Positions 11,488-20,080 of a stretch of DNA of 64,000 nucleotides are shown piece after piece (the first letter of the stretch is position 1; the number at the start of each line of letters is the position of its first letter). The stretch comes from Saccharopolyspora phatthalungensis (GTDB taxonomy: Bacteria; Actinomycetota; Actinomycetes; Mycobacteriales; Pseudonocardiaceae). The position numbers were made by a program, and so were the translations under genes. Below the pieces are notes generated by a model. The model searched no databases. It was not told the origin of the DNA and saw nothing but the letters and a program-made list of their open reading frames with translations. The DNA lies in NCBI RefSeq assembly GCF_014203395.1, contig NZ_JACHIW010000002.1, positions 310,001-374,000 of the forward strand. Direction: 5' to 3'.

Positions 11488-12102
11488 TCAGGCAATTAGT
11501 GCCCCGCTGGTCGGAGAGCGAGTGACCACGCGTCCGCAGTCGGTGGTAGTGATCCAGTCGTCCACGGTGGCGTCGGGATCGGTCAGGTCCAGCTCGGCGA
11601 GGCTGCCCGCGACGGGAAGGTAGAGGTGGCCGGTGTGGGTGGCGCCGGTTAGGGCGTTCCACCACACCTGGTGGTTGGTTACCGCGGCGGCCGCCACCAG
11701 CGCGCCCTGGCCGTCGTGCTGGCCGAGGATCCACTCCAGGGTGTCGCCGGGCACGCAGACGCATACCACCACCCCGCCCAGCAGGCAGTCCGGGAGCGCG
11801 GCGAGCCGGGCACGTAGCCGTTGATCGTCCAGTGCCTCCATGAGTACCCGGGTGGCGTGTTCCCGTTCCAGCACTCGCTCGTCGAGGGCCTGGCGCACCC
11901 ACAGGCCATCCCCGGCCAGGTGCTCGGTGTGCTCGACCCACTGCTCGCGTTGCCCGTTGCGCGCGACGGCAGCGCTCATCAGCCGCTGGGCCTGCCCCAG
12001 GGTGTCGGCTCCCAGGGCGATGCCCTGCGCGGGCAGCCAGCCCCGCCACCGGCACCCGTGTTCCCAGTCACTGCGGTACACCGCGTGCAACACCGCCATC
12101 AC
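11488..12102 (-). CDS. Hypothetical protein
   Basis: A 204-residue protein of unrecognised function. The first 50 residues (VYRSDWEHGCRWRGWLPAQG, then LGQAQRLMSAAVARN) faintly recall the HicB-like antitoxin fold, but no HicA partner is adjacent. The middle is helical and acidic, with RARLAALPDCLLGGVVVCVC, then VWWNALTGATHTGHLYLPV, which may be strands. The codon bias is convincing. No hydrophobic segment long enough for a membrane span is clear except the short VVVCVC strand. It converges on the Tn3 remnant and diverges from the hsp20 leader. Confidence 0.6.
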   Translation of the reverse strand: MMAVLHAVYRSDWEHGCRWRGWLPAQGIALGADTLGQAQRLMSAAVARNGQREQWVEHTEHLAGDGLWVRQALDERVLEREHATRVLMEALDDQRLRARLAALPDCLLGGVVVCVCVPGDTLEWILGQHDGQGALVAAAAVTNHQVWWNALTGATHTGHLYLPVAGSLAELDLTDPDATVDDWITTTDCGRVVTRSPTSGALIA

Positions 12103-12284
12103 CGTTCACCACCTTCCACAAGCTCTCGTACCCGCGCCTCTTAGCCCAGAGAGGTGATGGTGGCTGCTCTTGAAAAGTTGGTTCAGTGGTTCCAGAATAG
12201 GTCGTGCAGTGGTTAGTTGTGAAGCGCTTGAGCTGCGAAAAGGAGGTGACGGCGCATCGTCAGTTCTCCCTCCCTTTGGCTCCG

Positions 12285-12307
12285 GTGTGGCGGCAGGGCC
12301 GCCACAC
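12285..12307 (+). promoter_or_regulatory. Perfect inverted repeat in hsp20 leader
   Basis: GTGTGGCGGC (12285-12294) and GCCGCCACAC (12298-12307) form a perfect 10-bp hairpin with a 3-base loop. It lies 66 bases upstream of the hsp20 start, between the likely promoter and the Shine-Dalgarno. It could be an operator for the neighbouring MerR protein, or an RNA hairpin. Confidence 0.6.
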
Positions 12308-12321
12308 CCCCTTCCACAAGA

Positions 12322-12344
12322 CCCGACCCACTTGCGCGGTCGGG
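12322..12344 (+). promoter_or_regulatory. Second hairpin in hsp20 leader
   Basis: CCCGACC (12322-12328) pairs with GGTCGGG (12338-12344) across a 9-base loop, 14 bases before AAGGAG (12359-12364). Two successive hairpins just before the ribosome site suggest control of Hsp20 translation or a DNA operator. The sequence alone does not decide. Confidence 0.5.
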
Positions 12345-12373
12345 CGGAACCGACAACGAAGGAGTGGGCAGCG

Positions 12374-12823
12374 ATGACGATGGCGTTGGATCCGTTCTTC
12401 CGGGATCTCAACCGGTTGGCCACCGAGGTGTTCGGCAGCAGCCGGATGCCGCAGACCATGGCCATGGACGCCTACCGGTCCGGGGAGAACTACGTCGTCG
12501 AGTTCGACCTACCGGGCATCGACCCGCAGTCGCTGGAGGTCCACGCGGAAAACAACACCCTGACCGTGCGCGCCCAGCGCCCCGACCGCACTGGCGGCGA
12601 GGGTGACGCCGCGGTCCGCTACCTGGCGGCCGAACGCCCGCGGGGCGCCTTCTCCCGGCAGCTGTCGCTGGGCGATGGCCTGGATCTGGACCACATCACC
12701 GCCGACTACACCGACGGGGTGCTCACCGTGACTCTGCCCGTGGCCGAGCAGGCCAAGCCCCGCCGCATCGAGGTCGGCCACGGCGGGGGCCGCAAGGTCA
12801 TCGAAGGCGCCCCGGCTGAATGA
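12374..12823 (+). CDS. Hsp20/alpha-crystallin small heat-shock protein
   Basis: A 149-residue ATP-independent holdase that keeps unfolding proteins soluble in the cytosol. The alpha-crystallin domain runs from about 30 to 135: MDAYRSGENYVVEFDLPGID, then SLEVHAENNTLTVRA, RGAFSRQLSLGDGLD and ITADYTDGVLTVTLPVAE, the last being the conserved A-x-x-x-x-GVL motif. The C-terminal I-x-I/V anchor is weak (RRIEVG). The ATG at 12374 follows AAGGAG by 9 bases, so upstream in-frame extension is rejected. It is followed by a terminator and a MerR gene, a pairing also seen around other actinobacterial hsp20 genes. Confidence 0.93.
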   Translation: MTMALDPFFRDLNRLATEVFGSSRMPQTMAMDAYRSGENYVVEFDLPGIDPQSLEVHAENNTLTVRAQRPDRTGGEGDAAVRYLAAERPRGAFSRQLSLGDGLDLDHITADYTDGVLTVTLPVAEQAKPRRIEVGHGGGRKVIEGAPAE

Positions 12824-12850
12824 CGACCAGCGGGCGCCACATCTTCCGGC

Positions 12851-12889
12851 CCGGGCCCGGACACAAGCCAGACACGTGTCCGGGCCCGG
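12851..12889 (+). terminator. Strong hairpin terminator between hsp20 and merR
   Basis: CCGGGCCCGGACAC (12851-12864) and GTGTCCGGGCCCGG (12876-12889) form a perfect 14-bp stem with an 11-base loop, 27 bases after the hsp20 stop. There is no long T-run, as is common in actinomycetes. A GTG inside the right arm is in frame with merR but is not a likely start. Confidence 0.8.
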
Positions 12890-12920
12890 CGTTTCCCACG
12901 ACGAAAGGCGCCTACGGATC

Positions 12921-13265
12921 ATGGTCGACTCCCCCTCACCGGAGCGTGCGCGCACAGCGTTCGACGACGCCGACTACCCCGCCTACACCATGGGCCGGGC
13001 CGCCGACATGCTCGGCGTCACCCCCGACTTCCTGCGCAGCCTGGACGCCGCCGGGCTGCTGACCCCCGACCGCTCCACCGGCGGGCACCGCCGCTACAGC
13101 CGCACCGAACTCACCCTCGCCGCCCGCGTGCGCGAACTCCTCGACAGCGACCTGACCATCCTCACCGCCGCCTGCCGCATCGCCCAACTCGAACGCGACC
13201 TCACCACCACCCGGCAGCACCTGGCCGCACTCGACACCCCACCCCGGCACACGCGCCGAGCGTGA
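12921..13265 (+). CDS. MerR-family transcriptional regulator
   Basis: A 114-residue DNA-binding regulator. The winged helix-turn-helix spans about residues 18-75: YTMGRAADMLGVTPDFLRSL, then DAAGLLTPDRSTGGHRRYS, the GHRRYS wing being the MerR signature. A short coiled coil follows (RIAQLERDLTTTRQHLAAL). There is no effector domain and no cysteine set for metal sensing, so it resembles HspR-type or small stand-alone members. Its position behind hsp20 suggests control of that gene. GAAAGG lies about 12 bases before ATG 12921. Confidence 0.88.
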   Translation: MVDSPSPERARTAFDDADYPAYTMGRAADMLGVTPDFLRSLDAAGLLTPDRSTGGHRRYSRTELTLAARVRELLDSDLTILTAACRIAQLERDLTTTRQHLAALDTPPRHTRRA

Positions 13266-13267
13266 AG

Positions 13268-13734
13268 TATCGAGGGCCCGCACCTGCCGGTGTGCAAGAC
13301 GAGGGCAGCAACCCCTCTTCCTGGGCCCCGACCGCGATGCCCGGGCTGTGTTGCACGGGCTCAACGGAGTACTGCTTCTGCACGGCACCGACGAGGTCCC
13401 AGTCCTGGCGTTCGTCAACCCGGAACGGGAAGCATGGGGACGCCGCGCTTTCTGGGTCAACGAACCCCCGCTGCGGCTGCGAGGCAGCCGCGTACTCACC
13501 GACGACGAGCACCAGCTGGCTGTGTCGGTCGATGCTGCCCGCCGGCCCCGCCGCGGCGGAATTCCGGCGCCTTGCCCGCGCTGGGATCGATGGCGCCAAC
13601 ACTGCGATGTTGGACGAATGCGCCCGCATGACCCCCACAGCAGCGCCGCGCGGCCGCCAACACCGCCGCCGACATCCTCGACAATTCCCGCAGCACTAGG
13701 CCGACTAGAGCGATCCGTTTCTGTCGTCAAATGA
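13268..13734 (+). pseudogene. Degraded gene of unknown function
   Basis: Protein-like sequence is scattered across frames: LHGLNGVLLLHGTDEVPVLA and FVNPEREAWGRRAFWVNEPP in one frame (13348-13500), AAEFRRLARAGIDGANTAML in a second, and AAANTAADILDNSRSTRPTR in the third near the end. This implies at least two single-base slips. I do not recognise the parent family. Confidence 0.4.
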
Positions 13735-13738
13735 CCCT

Positions 13739-14506
13739 TTGACGACAGATGGTCGAGAGTTCGTCCGGCCGGGCGGATCATGGGAAAACCGCCGCCCTGA
13801 TCCAATGCGATCCGTCTCCGAGCTGTACCGGCTGTGCCGCGACCTGGCCGACATCCTGGCGGTGCGGGACTGGTGCCGCGCGCATGGGGTGAAGCTGCGC
13901 GTGCTGTCCGGCGCGCTGTCGGGCATCGTGGACCTAGCCGCCACTGACGCGACCACCACCATGCTGGTCAACGTCCTGGTCTCGGTCGGCCAGTTCCAGC
14001 GCGACCTGCAGAACGAACTCGCCCGTGATGGCCTGGCCGCCGCGTGGGCGCAAGGGGCGAAGTCCGGACGCCGGCCGCGCCTGGCCCAGCTCGGTGTCTT
14101 GGAGGAGGTGCGGCAGGCGTTCCGCGACGGCGCCAGCATCGCCGCACTGGCCCGCGAACACCAGGTCAGCCGGGTCGCCATCCGCACCGCCGTGGCCGAC
14201 CTGATGCCCGACCGCCCCGAGCGGCCCGCGGCCACCGCTGACGAGCCGCAGCCGGTGCGCATCGAGATCCCCGGCAAGATCGCTCGCCACCTGCCGAACA
14301 CGACGACCTGGACGACGTCGAACGCCACGCCCTGCGGCAGGGTCGCGAAGTCCGCCGCGGTCAGGGCTACAAGCCTGCACGTCACCGCGCTACCGGACGT
14401 ACACCAGGCGCTGCTCGCCGCTGCGGCGGCGCTGGGAGGCGAAGGCGCATCCCCGGCCGACCGCAAGGCGTACCGGATCTACGCGGACCGGCTGAACAAC
14501 GCCTGA
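13739..14506 (+). pseudogene. Serine recombinase fragment joined to another mobile-element ORF
   Basis: Residues 23-150 resemble the back half of a resolvase catalytic domain (SVSELYRLCRDLADIL, then LRVLSGALSGIV and TTMLVNVLVSVGQFQRDL) plus a helix-turn-helix (IAALAREHQVSRVAIRTAV). The N-terminal catalytic serine region is absent. The tail after about residue 170 resembles a separate small mobile-element protein ending with ALPDVHQALLAAAAALGG. Between about 14290 and 14375 the natural reading (DDLDDVERHALRQGREVRRG) is in another frame, so two slips cancel and keep the long frame open. Not functional as a recombinase. Confidence 0.6.
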
Positions 14507-14616
14507 CAAGGGACGCCGCCCATCGGCGTGTTGCAGATCACAGCGAATCTCGGCGGCGCCATCCTCATCTGCTCACTGACCAGCAGCGTTAAGGCTTAGC
14601 GCACGATCCGGCATCG

Positions 14617-14906
14617 ATGTTCCTCAAGCCCCGGGACGCCTACCTCGGCAAGCCCGACCCGGTCGACACCGGGTCACAGAACCCGGTCGCTTATTGCACG
14701 CTGCCCGAGGAGCAGCAGTTCGTGCAGCGGCCCTGCGCGTGCGGCTGCGACAAGCTCACCGACCGGGACTTCCCGCCCGGCCACGACGTACGCGCCATGC
14801 AGCAGCGCGTGAGCGACCACTTCGACGGGCTCCGCTGGAGTTCGTCCAGTGGGTCGACGACGTGCTCGCCAGCACCGCTGGTGCCGCCTCGGACAGGTCG
14901 GCGTGA
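14617..14906 (+). pseudogene. Small cysteine-motif protein of plasmid/phage type, frameshifted
   Basis: The first part holds the motif CACGCDKLTDRDFPPGHDVR, followed by AMQQRVSDHFDG. The expected continuation SPLEFVQWVDDVLAST lies one frame over, from about 14835 to the TGA at 14906. This Cys motif with a following FVQWVDD helix is common in small uncharacterised genes of actinobacterial mobile elements. One frameshift separates the halves. Confidence 0.5.
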
Positions 14907-15060
14907 TGGCCTGCGGAAGGCACCGGTGGTGACACCGCGGCCAGCCCGTCTTCCCGATGACCGCCGCCGGGCACGGCCGCGTCCACCACGACCGCCTGGC
15001 CGATTCCCGGCGGCTGGCCGAGCTCGCCGGAAGCGCACCGCAGGAGTCAGGACGACGCGC

Positions 15061-17205
15061 TCAGCGTTTGGTGCGGTAATGCCGGGCGAGGTGATCCCGG
15101 AGTCGAGCGTGGCGGAATTGGTAAAGCGAACCGGCCTGGCGCAGGACGCCTCGGTCGTAGGCGTCTTCGAGGAAGCGTTTCACACGCCACGGCAGGCGAC
15201 CGGTAAGCGGGAGCCACACGCGACCGAATAGCAGCCAGGTTCCCCACGTTGACCGCAATAAGAAGGCCTGCGTGACCATGAGTCCGACCGCGAACCCGGC
15301 CACGAGTCCGAATACCGTAGTGCTCAGGAAACCGTCCACGAGTCCGACCGAGAGTCCGACCGTGGACCCAGCCAGGATCGCACGGATGAGTGTGACGGTG
15401 CGGTCGGTCCTTAAAAGTTGCCACGGGCTGACTGCTTCTCGAGGATCATGGCTGTCGCCCAGTACTACCAAGACGACATTCACGAGACCGACAGCGAGCC
15501 CGGTCGCGGGCGCGACTACGAGCCCGACTGCGAATCCGCCCACGAGCCCGGACACAAAGTCGAGTACCCCGCCCACAAGCCCGATCGCGAACCCGAACGC
15601 GAATCCGGCATTGAACCCGGACAGAAGCTTCCTGGTCCCCGGGAAATGTCGAGCTCGCTCGGTGTTTCTCCGAATGCGCAGCCGTAGCCGTTCTGGTTCT
15701 ACGGCGGTGTGTCTGTGCCGGAGTCTCACTTCGTTGACCAGCCCGGTAGCGAGCCCGGCCGCGAGCCCGATAGCGGGCCCGGCCGCGAGCCCGAGAGCCA
15801 GCGCGCGCGAACTCCCGATGGCAAGCGTGCCGACGAATCCACCCACTGCCGACAGCAACCCGACCATGAGCACGCCGGCGAGCCCACCTACGAGCCCGAC
15901 CGCGCCCATGGTGGTGAGGATGCGGGTGCTGCGGCGCAGGGTGGTGGAAAGTTGCCACCAGGTGAGGTCGTGGGTGTTGCGTTGTCCGAGGTGGTCGGCG
16001 AGGTAGCCGAGCCAGTGCCGGACCCGGTCAGGGGCCCAGTCCGGTTGTCGTTTTCCGCGTGAGTTGGTGTCGCGGTCGCGGTAGACGGTGTCCAGGTAGC
16101 GGCCGAGCAGGTATTCCTCGATGTCTGTGTCGGTGGGAAAACGCCGGGTATCGAGGAGTTCGTCGGGGTGGCGTGCCGGGGTGCCGTTATGGATGGTGTG
16201 GGCCAGCATGACCATCAAGGGCGTCGTCAGCACCGGAGTGAGGTTCTGACTCGCGGTGTCGCCGGGCGCAGTGCGCAGATGGTTGAAAACCGTGTCCCAT
16301 TCCGGGCTCCGGGATTTGGTGGTGCCGAGGCGTAAAAACCGGTGAGCTTCCTCAACGGAGAGGTCTTGGACCTCGATGGCCGCGGCACGCCCGACCGCGT
16401 TGACCTCATGGGCGGCCCGGGTGTATTCACCGGATCGGCTGGTGACGACAAGTGGCCAGTCGACGTCACTGATCTCGCTGATCGCATCGGGGTGATGCCG
16501 GGCGGGGATTTCGTCGAAGCCGTCGAGGACGGGAAGGATCATTTCGCTGTCGACGAGCGCCTCGGCCATTCTTTTCCTGGTGGCCGGGTCCCGGGCTTCG
16601 AGGAAGGGGAAGTCGCGCAGGAGTTGCCGGACCAGCCAGGGTTGCAGCCCGGTCGAGGCGGGGCTCCAGGCGCTAAGGCTGAACAGCACCGGTACCGGAC
16701 CGGGCACCTTGGTGTCTTGAAGCAGGTCAATGATGAGGCGGTGTGCCAGCACGGTCTTACCCGCGCCGGCTTTCCCGAGGATTACCAGACGTTTTGAGTG
16801 GATGGCCTGGTAGGTGTCCCGGATAACCGTGAAATGCCCCGCCAACGACATCCGATCATCACGACCGGTTACTCCGTGGATCTTCTCCCAGTGATCGAGC
16901 AGGTCCTCGGATGCGGTGTGCCAGCGCACTGAGAGCGCGTCCGCACTGGTGATCCCCCAGTGCCGCATCTCTTGTGCGCTGAGTGTCCGCACTTCGGTGG
17001 CGAGATCCTGGACCACCTTGGTTTGTGCCTCCCCGGCTCCCAGCAGGGCGGATCTTTGCGGTAACAACAGGATATCGCCATGTACGGCACCGGCCTGAAC
17101 GGAATGCCCGGCAACATAGCCGGTGCTCTGGTTATGGATCTCGCCGTCCTCCGCCACACCGTGCAGTGTGCCGTATACGCCGTACGAAACCCTCCCGAAT
17201 ACCAC
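15061..17205 (-). CDS. NACHT-domain STAND NTPase with glycine-rich membrane C-terminus
   Basis: A 714-residue protein. Residues 30-50 hold a QAGAVHGDILLL-type segment frequent in actinobacterial STAND proteins. The NACHT NTPase follows, with Walker A GKAGAGKT at 144-151, Walker B ILPVLDGFDEI at 223-233, and sensor arginine in TSRSGEY at 255-261. A helical region runs to about 425. Then come three clusters of Gly/Ala/Val-rich hydrophobic helices (about 431-490, 530-582, 605-650) separated by basic loops, and a soluble tail LRQAGSLYQFRHARLRDHL. The repetitive G-L-V-G segments make many antisense frames look open. Related NACHT proteins act in anti-phage defence or signalling; that role here is inferred. 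No partner gene is apparent. Confidence 0.88.
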   Translation of the reverse strand: MVFGRVSYGVYGTLHGVAEDGEIHNQSTGYVAGHSVQAGAVHGDILLLPQRSALLGAGEAQTKVVQDLATEVRTLSAQEMRHWGITSADALSVRWHTASEDLLDHWEKIHGVTGRDDRMSLAGHFTVIRDTYQAIHSKRLVILGKAGAGKTVLAHRLIIDLLQDTKVPGPVPVLFSLSAWSPASTGLQPWLVRQLLRDFPFLEARDPATRKRMAEALVDSEMILPVLDGFDEIPARHHPDAISEISDVDWPLVVTSRSGEYTRAAHEVNAVGRAAAIEVQDLSVEEAHRFLRLGTTKSRSPEWDTVFNHLRTAPGDTASQNLTPVLTTPLMVMLAHTIHNGTPARHPDELLDTRRFPTDTDIEEYLLGRYLDTVYRDRDTNSRGKRQPDWAPDRVRHWLGYLADHLGQRNTHDLTWWQLSTTLRRSTRILTTMGAVGLVGGLAGVLMVGLLSAVGGFVGTLAIGSSRALALGLAAGPAIGLAAGLATGLVNEVRLRHRHTAVEPERLRLRIRRNTERARHFPGTRKLLSGFNAGFAFGFAIGLVGGVLDFVSGLVGGFAVGLVVAPATGLAVGLVNVVLVVLGDSHDPREAVSPWQLLRTDRTVTLIRAILAGSTVGLSVGLVDGFLSTTVFGLVAGFAVGLMVTQAFLLRSTWGTWLLFGRVWLPLTGRLPWRVKRFLEDAYDRGVLRQAGSLYQFRHARLRDHLARHYRTKR

Positions 17206-17381
17206 AAACCCAGCGAAGTCGCGCCGAATCGCATCGTCCCCGCTCAGTTCCGCCCAAAAGTTCCGCGATGCCGCCGCGCCCCTCAGCCCACCTCGGCCCC
17301 CACCGACGGGACGGTGGGCGCGTGGCCGGCGGCCTGTAGCCGCAGCGGAAAACCACTGGCCCGCGTTCGTAGAGTCGGGGC

Positions 17382-18515
17382 ATGGGGCGTGAATCGGTGC
17401 TGGTGAACTTCGTCTACTGCCATCCCGTCGGGCATGCCGTGGAAGCAGTGCAGTACTGCCTCGGTTATCGCCGCGCGAACCCGGACCGCCGCATCGGCGT
17501 GGTGCTCAACTCCGCCACGGCGGTCGACCTGGCCGCCTGGTGCGACGCGATCGACGAGGTGTACACAGTGGACATCGACGTGTTCGGGCCACCGACCGCC
17601 GAGGCGCTCGCGCACGTCCCGGCCGAGTGGGACTGGGTCGTCGACGACCCGCGCGGCCACCAGAAGTGGCAACACGACATCTTCCCCGGCCTGCGGCGCT
17701 ACTACGAACTGGCCGCCGAGCATTTCCGCACCACCGGCGGGCACACCCAGATCGGGGCGCCCCGGCCGTCTTACCGGTCGCACAATTCGCTGCGGCTGAA
17801 CCTGCCGGACCCCGCACGCGACTGGGCGGCCGAGCTGCTGCCGCAGCATGCCGCCCCGACCATCGCCATCCTGCCCGGCGGCAGCGCCGAACGCTGGCGC
17901 TACCCATCGCTGAGCTCCTGGCAGCGGATCCTCGGCGCCGTCGTCGAGCGCTGGCCCGAGGTGCGGGTGTGCTTGACCGGCAAACTCACCGACGACGGCC
18001 GCACCAGCACCGGGTTCACCCGAGCGGAGTTCGACGCGCTGGCGGAGACCGTCCCGAACGCCGCCTGGGCACTGGATGTGCCGCTGGACCGGCAGCTGGC
18101 CGCGATGCAGCGCTGCGACCTGTTGCTCTCGCCGCACACCGGGTTCGCCTTCGCCGCGCTGGCCGTCGGCACGCCCTGGCTGTCGCTGGCCGGCAACGAC
18201 TGGGCGGAGTACTACTTCAACCCCGGAGTACCGTTCTACTCGGTGCTGCCGGACCCGGACCGCTTCCCGTGCTACGTCCTGCTGGGCAACACCCCGGATC
18301 CCGTCGATGACGAGGGTCCGCGCTCGCCCAGCATGTCCTCGGCGCGCATCGAGGCCGATCTCACCGAGCTCCTAGCCGGCGTGGCCTGGCTGCTGAGCGG
18401 CGAAGCCGACTTCGACACCGCGATGCGCGATCACGCCCGCCGCCTGCACACGCTCTTCGCCGGTCGCACCGACCTGATGTTCTCGGTGGACAGCCTGCTG
18501 ACCTCGTACCTGTGA
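17382..18515 (+). CDS. Glycosyltransferase family 9-like (heptosyltransferase fold) protein
   Basis: A 377-residue protein with GT-B layout. The N-terminal half has VNFVYCHPVGHAVEAVQYCL and the C-terminal half IAILPGGSAERWRYPS, a P-G-G-S donor-site loop as in ADP-heptose transferases. VRVCLTGKLTDDGR, then DLLLSPHTGFAFAALAVGTP (the classical S-x-H-T-G-x-x-H/F-A-A-A-x-G-x-P tract) and LSLAGNDWAEYY follow. It would move a sugar from a nucleotide donor to an unknown acceptor, in the cytosol. The following P-loop gene is 83 bases downstream and may be co-transcribed. Acceptor unknown. Confidence 0.82.
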   Translation: MGRESVLVNFVYCHPVGHAVEAVQYCLGYRRANPDRRIGVVLNSATAVDLAAWCDAIDEVYTVDIDVFGPPTAEALAHVPAEWDWVVDDPRGHQKWQHDIFPGLRRYYELAAEHFRTTGGHTQIGAPRPSYRSHNSLRLNLPDPARDWAAELLPQHAAPTIAILPGGSAERWRYPSLSSWQRILGAVVERWPEVRVCLTGKLTDDGRTSTGFTRAEFDALAETVPNAAWALDVPLDRQLAAMQRCDLLLSPHTGFAFAALAVGTPWLSLAGNDWAEYYFNPGVPFYSVLPDPDRFPCYVLLGNTPDPVDDEGPRSPSMSSARIEADLTELLAGVAWLLSGEADFDTAMRDHARRLHTLFAGRTDLMFSVDSLLTSYL

Positions 18516-18598
18516 CGGCGCATCGAGCCCGCCGCATCTGGCGAAAACAATCACCGCACTCCCCTCGTTGTCCTTGTCGAACCGTGGAGGTTGCAGAG

Positions 18599-19141
18599 AT
18601 GTCATCGCCGGAGTGTTTCGTGGTGATCACCGGTGGTCCCGGTGCGGGCAAAACGGCCCTGGTCGACCGGCTCGCCGCCACCGGACTCGCCCGGTCACCG
18701 GAAGCCGGCCGCGGTGTGATCACCGATCAGCTCGCCATCGGCGGCCGCGCGCTGCCCTGGGCCGACCGTGTGCTGTTCGCGGAGCTGATGCTGAGCTGGG
18801 ACCTGCGTTCCTACCACCAGGCCCGCCGACAGAGCAGCCCGGTGATCTTCGATCGCGCTCTGCCCGACATCGTCGGCTACCTGCGACTCAACGACCTGCC
18901 GGTGCCCGAACACGTGCACACCGCCGCGCAGCGGTTCCGGTATCGCAACCGGGTCCTGCTCGCCCCGTTCTGGCCGGAGATCTACCGGCAGGACGGCGAA
19001 CGCAAGCAGTCCCTGTACGAAGCGGAACGCACCTACGAGCACATGGCCGCCGCCTACACCGATTACGGCTATGAGCTCGTGCACCTGCCACGAACCACAG
19101 TCGAGCAGCGGGCACGATTCGTGCTCGACGAGCTGACCTGA
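18599..19141 (+). CDS. AAA_28-type P-loop ATPase/kinase-like protein
   Basis: A 180-residue protein beginning with CFVVITGGPGAGKTALVDRL, a Walker A motif at about residues 12-19. EAGRGVITDQLAIGG follows, which in this family coordinates Mg and phosphate. FDRALPDIVGYL is the Walker-B-like D-R tract, and the C-terminal part is RYRNRVLLAPFWPEIYRQD, E-R-T-Y-E and VHLPRTTVEQRARFVLDEL. The pattern is that of small nucleoside-kinase-like ATPases of unknown substrate. ATG 18599 is chosen because GGAGG sits 8 bases upstream; the frame itself is open from 18512. Confidence 0.85.
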   Translation: MSSPECFVVITGGPGAGKTALVDRLAATGLARSPEAGRGVITDQLAIGGRALPWADRVLFAELMLSWDLRSYHQARRQSSPVIFDRALPDIVGYLRLNDLPVPEHVHTAAQRFRYRNRVLLAPFWPEIYRQDGERKQSLYEAERTYEHMAAAYTDYGYELVHLPRTTVEQRARFVLDELT

Positions 19142-19156
19142 CGGTGGCCAGGGTGC

Positions 19157-19756
19157 TCAGCGCAACCGATAGGTCCTGCCTTCTGCTCCCCACTCGCCGA
19201 ATGGCGGGAGCTCGCCGCGGTCGATCGCGCGGATCGAGGGGCGTCCGATGTGTGCGAAGACGAGCCGTGCGATGCCGGCCCGGGCGGCGCTGTTCGCGGT
19301 CTGCACGGTGGCAGCGTGCCCGCCGACGCCGCCGGCGAAGCGGATCGGCCGGTCCCAGCCGGCCGCGTCGGCGAACATCAGCTCAGCGTCGCGGGCCCAG
19401 TCCGGGAAGGTCCAGAACTCCGGCGCCCACACCGCGCGGTGGCCGTGGTGGTCGATCACGTATCCGTAGGTCGGGTGCGCGGTGTGCTCGACGGGGAGCG
19501 GTCGCAGCCGTACTCCGCCGGCCTGGTACTCGACGGCCCCGGCGGGCACTCCCAGGGCTGCGCTGCGACGCCGGATCGAGGGCATGAGCTCGGCGCGTTC
19601 ATCGCAGACCAGCCAAGCATCGACGTGCTCGCCCTCCGGCGCCGTGCCCCCGCCGTCGATGATCACCCGATGCCCGCTCCACCGCACCGCCAGCCCGGCG
19701 GGGCGGTAGCGCGGCGAGTTCATCGCGCCGACCCCCAGCAACGTCAGGTTCACCAT
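19157..19756 (-). CDS. MBL-fold protein lacking the HxHxDH motif
   Basis: A 199-residue protein starting with LTLLGVGAMNSPRYRPAGLA and VRWSGHRVIIDGGG, the typical opening of RNase Z/PhnP-like metallo-beta-lactamase folds. No H-x-H-x-D-H occurs. Candidate metal ligands remaining are Asp of the IDGG segment, His of PVEHTAHPTYGYVI, Asp of FADAAGWD and His of VFAHIGRP. It may bind a single metal or none. The start ATG at 19756 has GGGAGGA about 7 bases before it, so the longer upstream frame is not used. It converges on the P-loop gene and diverges from the exporter. Confidence 0.75.
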   Translation of the reverse strand: MVNLTLLGVGAMNSPRYRPAGLAVRWSGHRVIIDGGGTAPEGEHVDAWLVCDERAELMPSIRRRSAALGVPAGAVEYQAGGVRLRPLPVEHTAHPTYGYVIDHHGHRAVWAPEFWTFPDWARDAELMFADAAGWDRPIRFAGGVGGHAATVQTANSAARAGIARLVFAHIGRPSIRAIDRGELPPFGEWGAEGRTYRLR

Positions 19757-20080
19757 CACGCGGTCCTCCCGCCACGCAGCGGCCGAGGTCTGCCTTGAGC
19801 CCGGTCCGGCCGAATACGGCCTTATGGCAAGCATGTCGGTCGCGCACCTGCGGATCCAGTCGAACACATCCCGAGTGGTTCCCGCGTGCCGGGGTGGGTG
19901 CGGGCTCGCACCGTCCACTCGCGACACTGGTCGGCTCAACGCCGATATACCGCGGCGATGGCGGTGAGACTCACGCTGGGGCGGCCCGGTGGCTCGATAT
20001 CGCGCGGCCATAACCAAATCGTATAGCTGCTCCGTCGGATGCATTTTGCGAAAACGCTGCCGCGCCCCAGGCTCGGGTGC

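Noticed and set aside
11488..12102. HicB-type antitoxin
   Set aside because: Similarity is faint and limited to the first 50 residues; no HicA gene is adjacent.
15272..16062. Ser/Pro/Asn-rich and Glu-Pro-rich repeated frames opposite the NACHT gene
   Set aside because: The repetition comes from the G-L-V-G codons of the membrane helices read in antisense.
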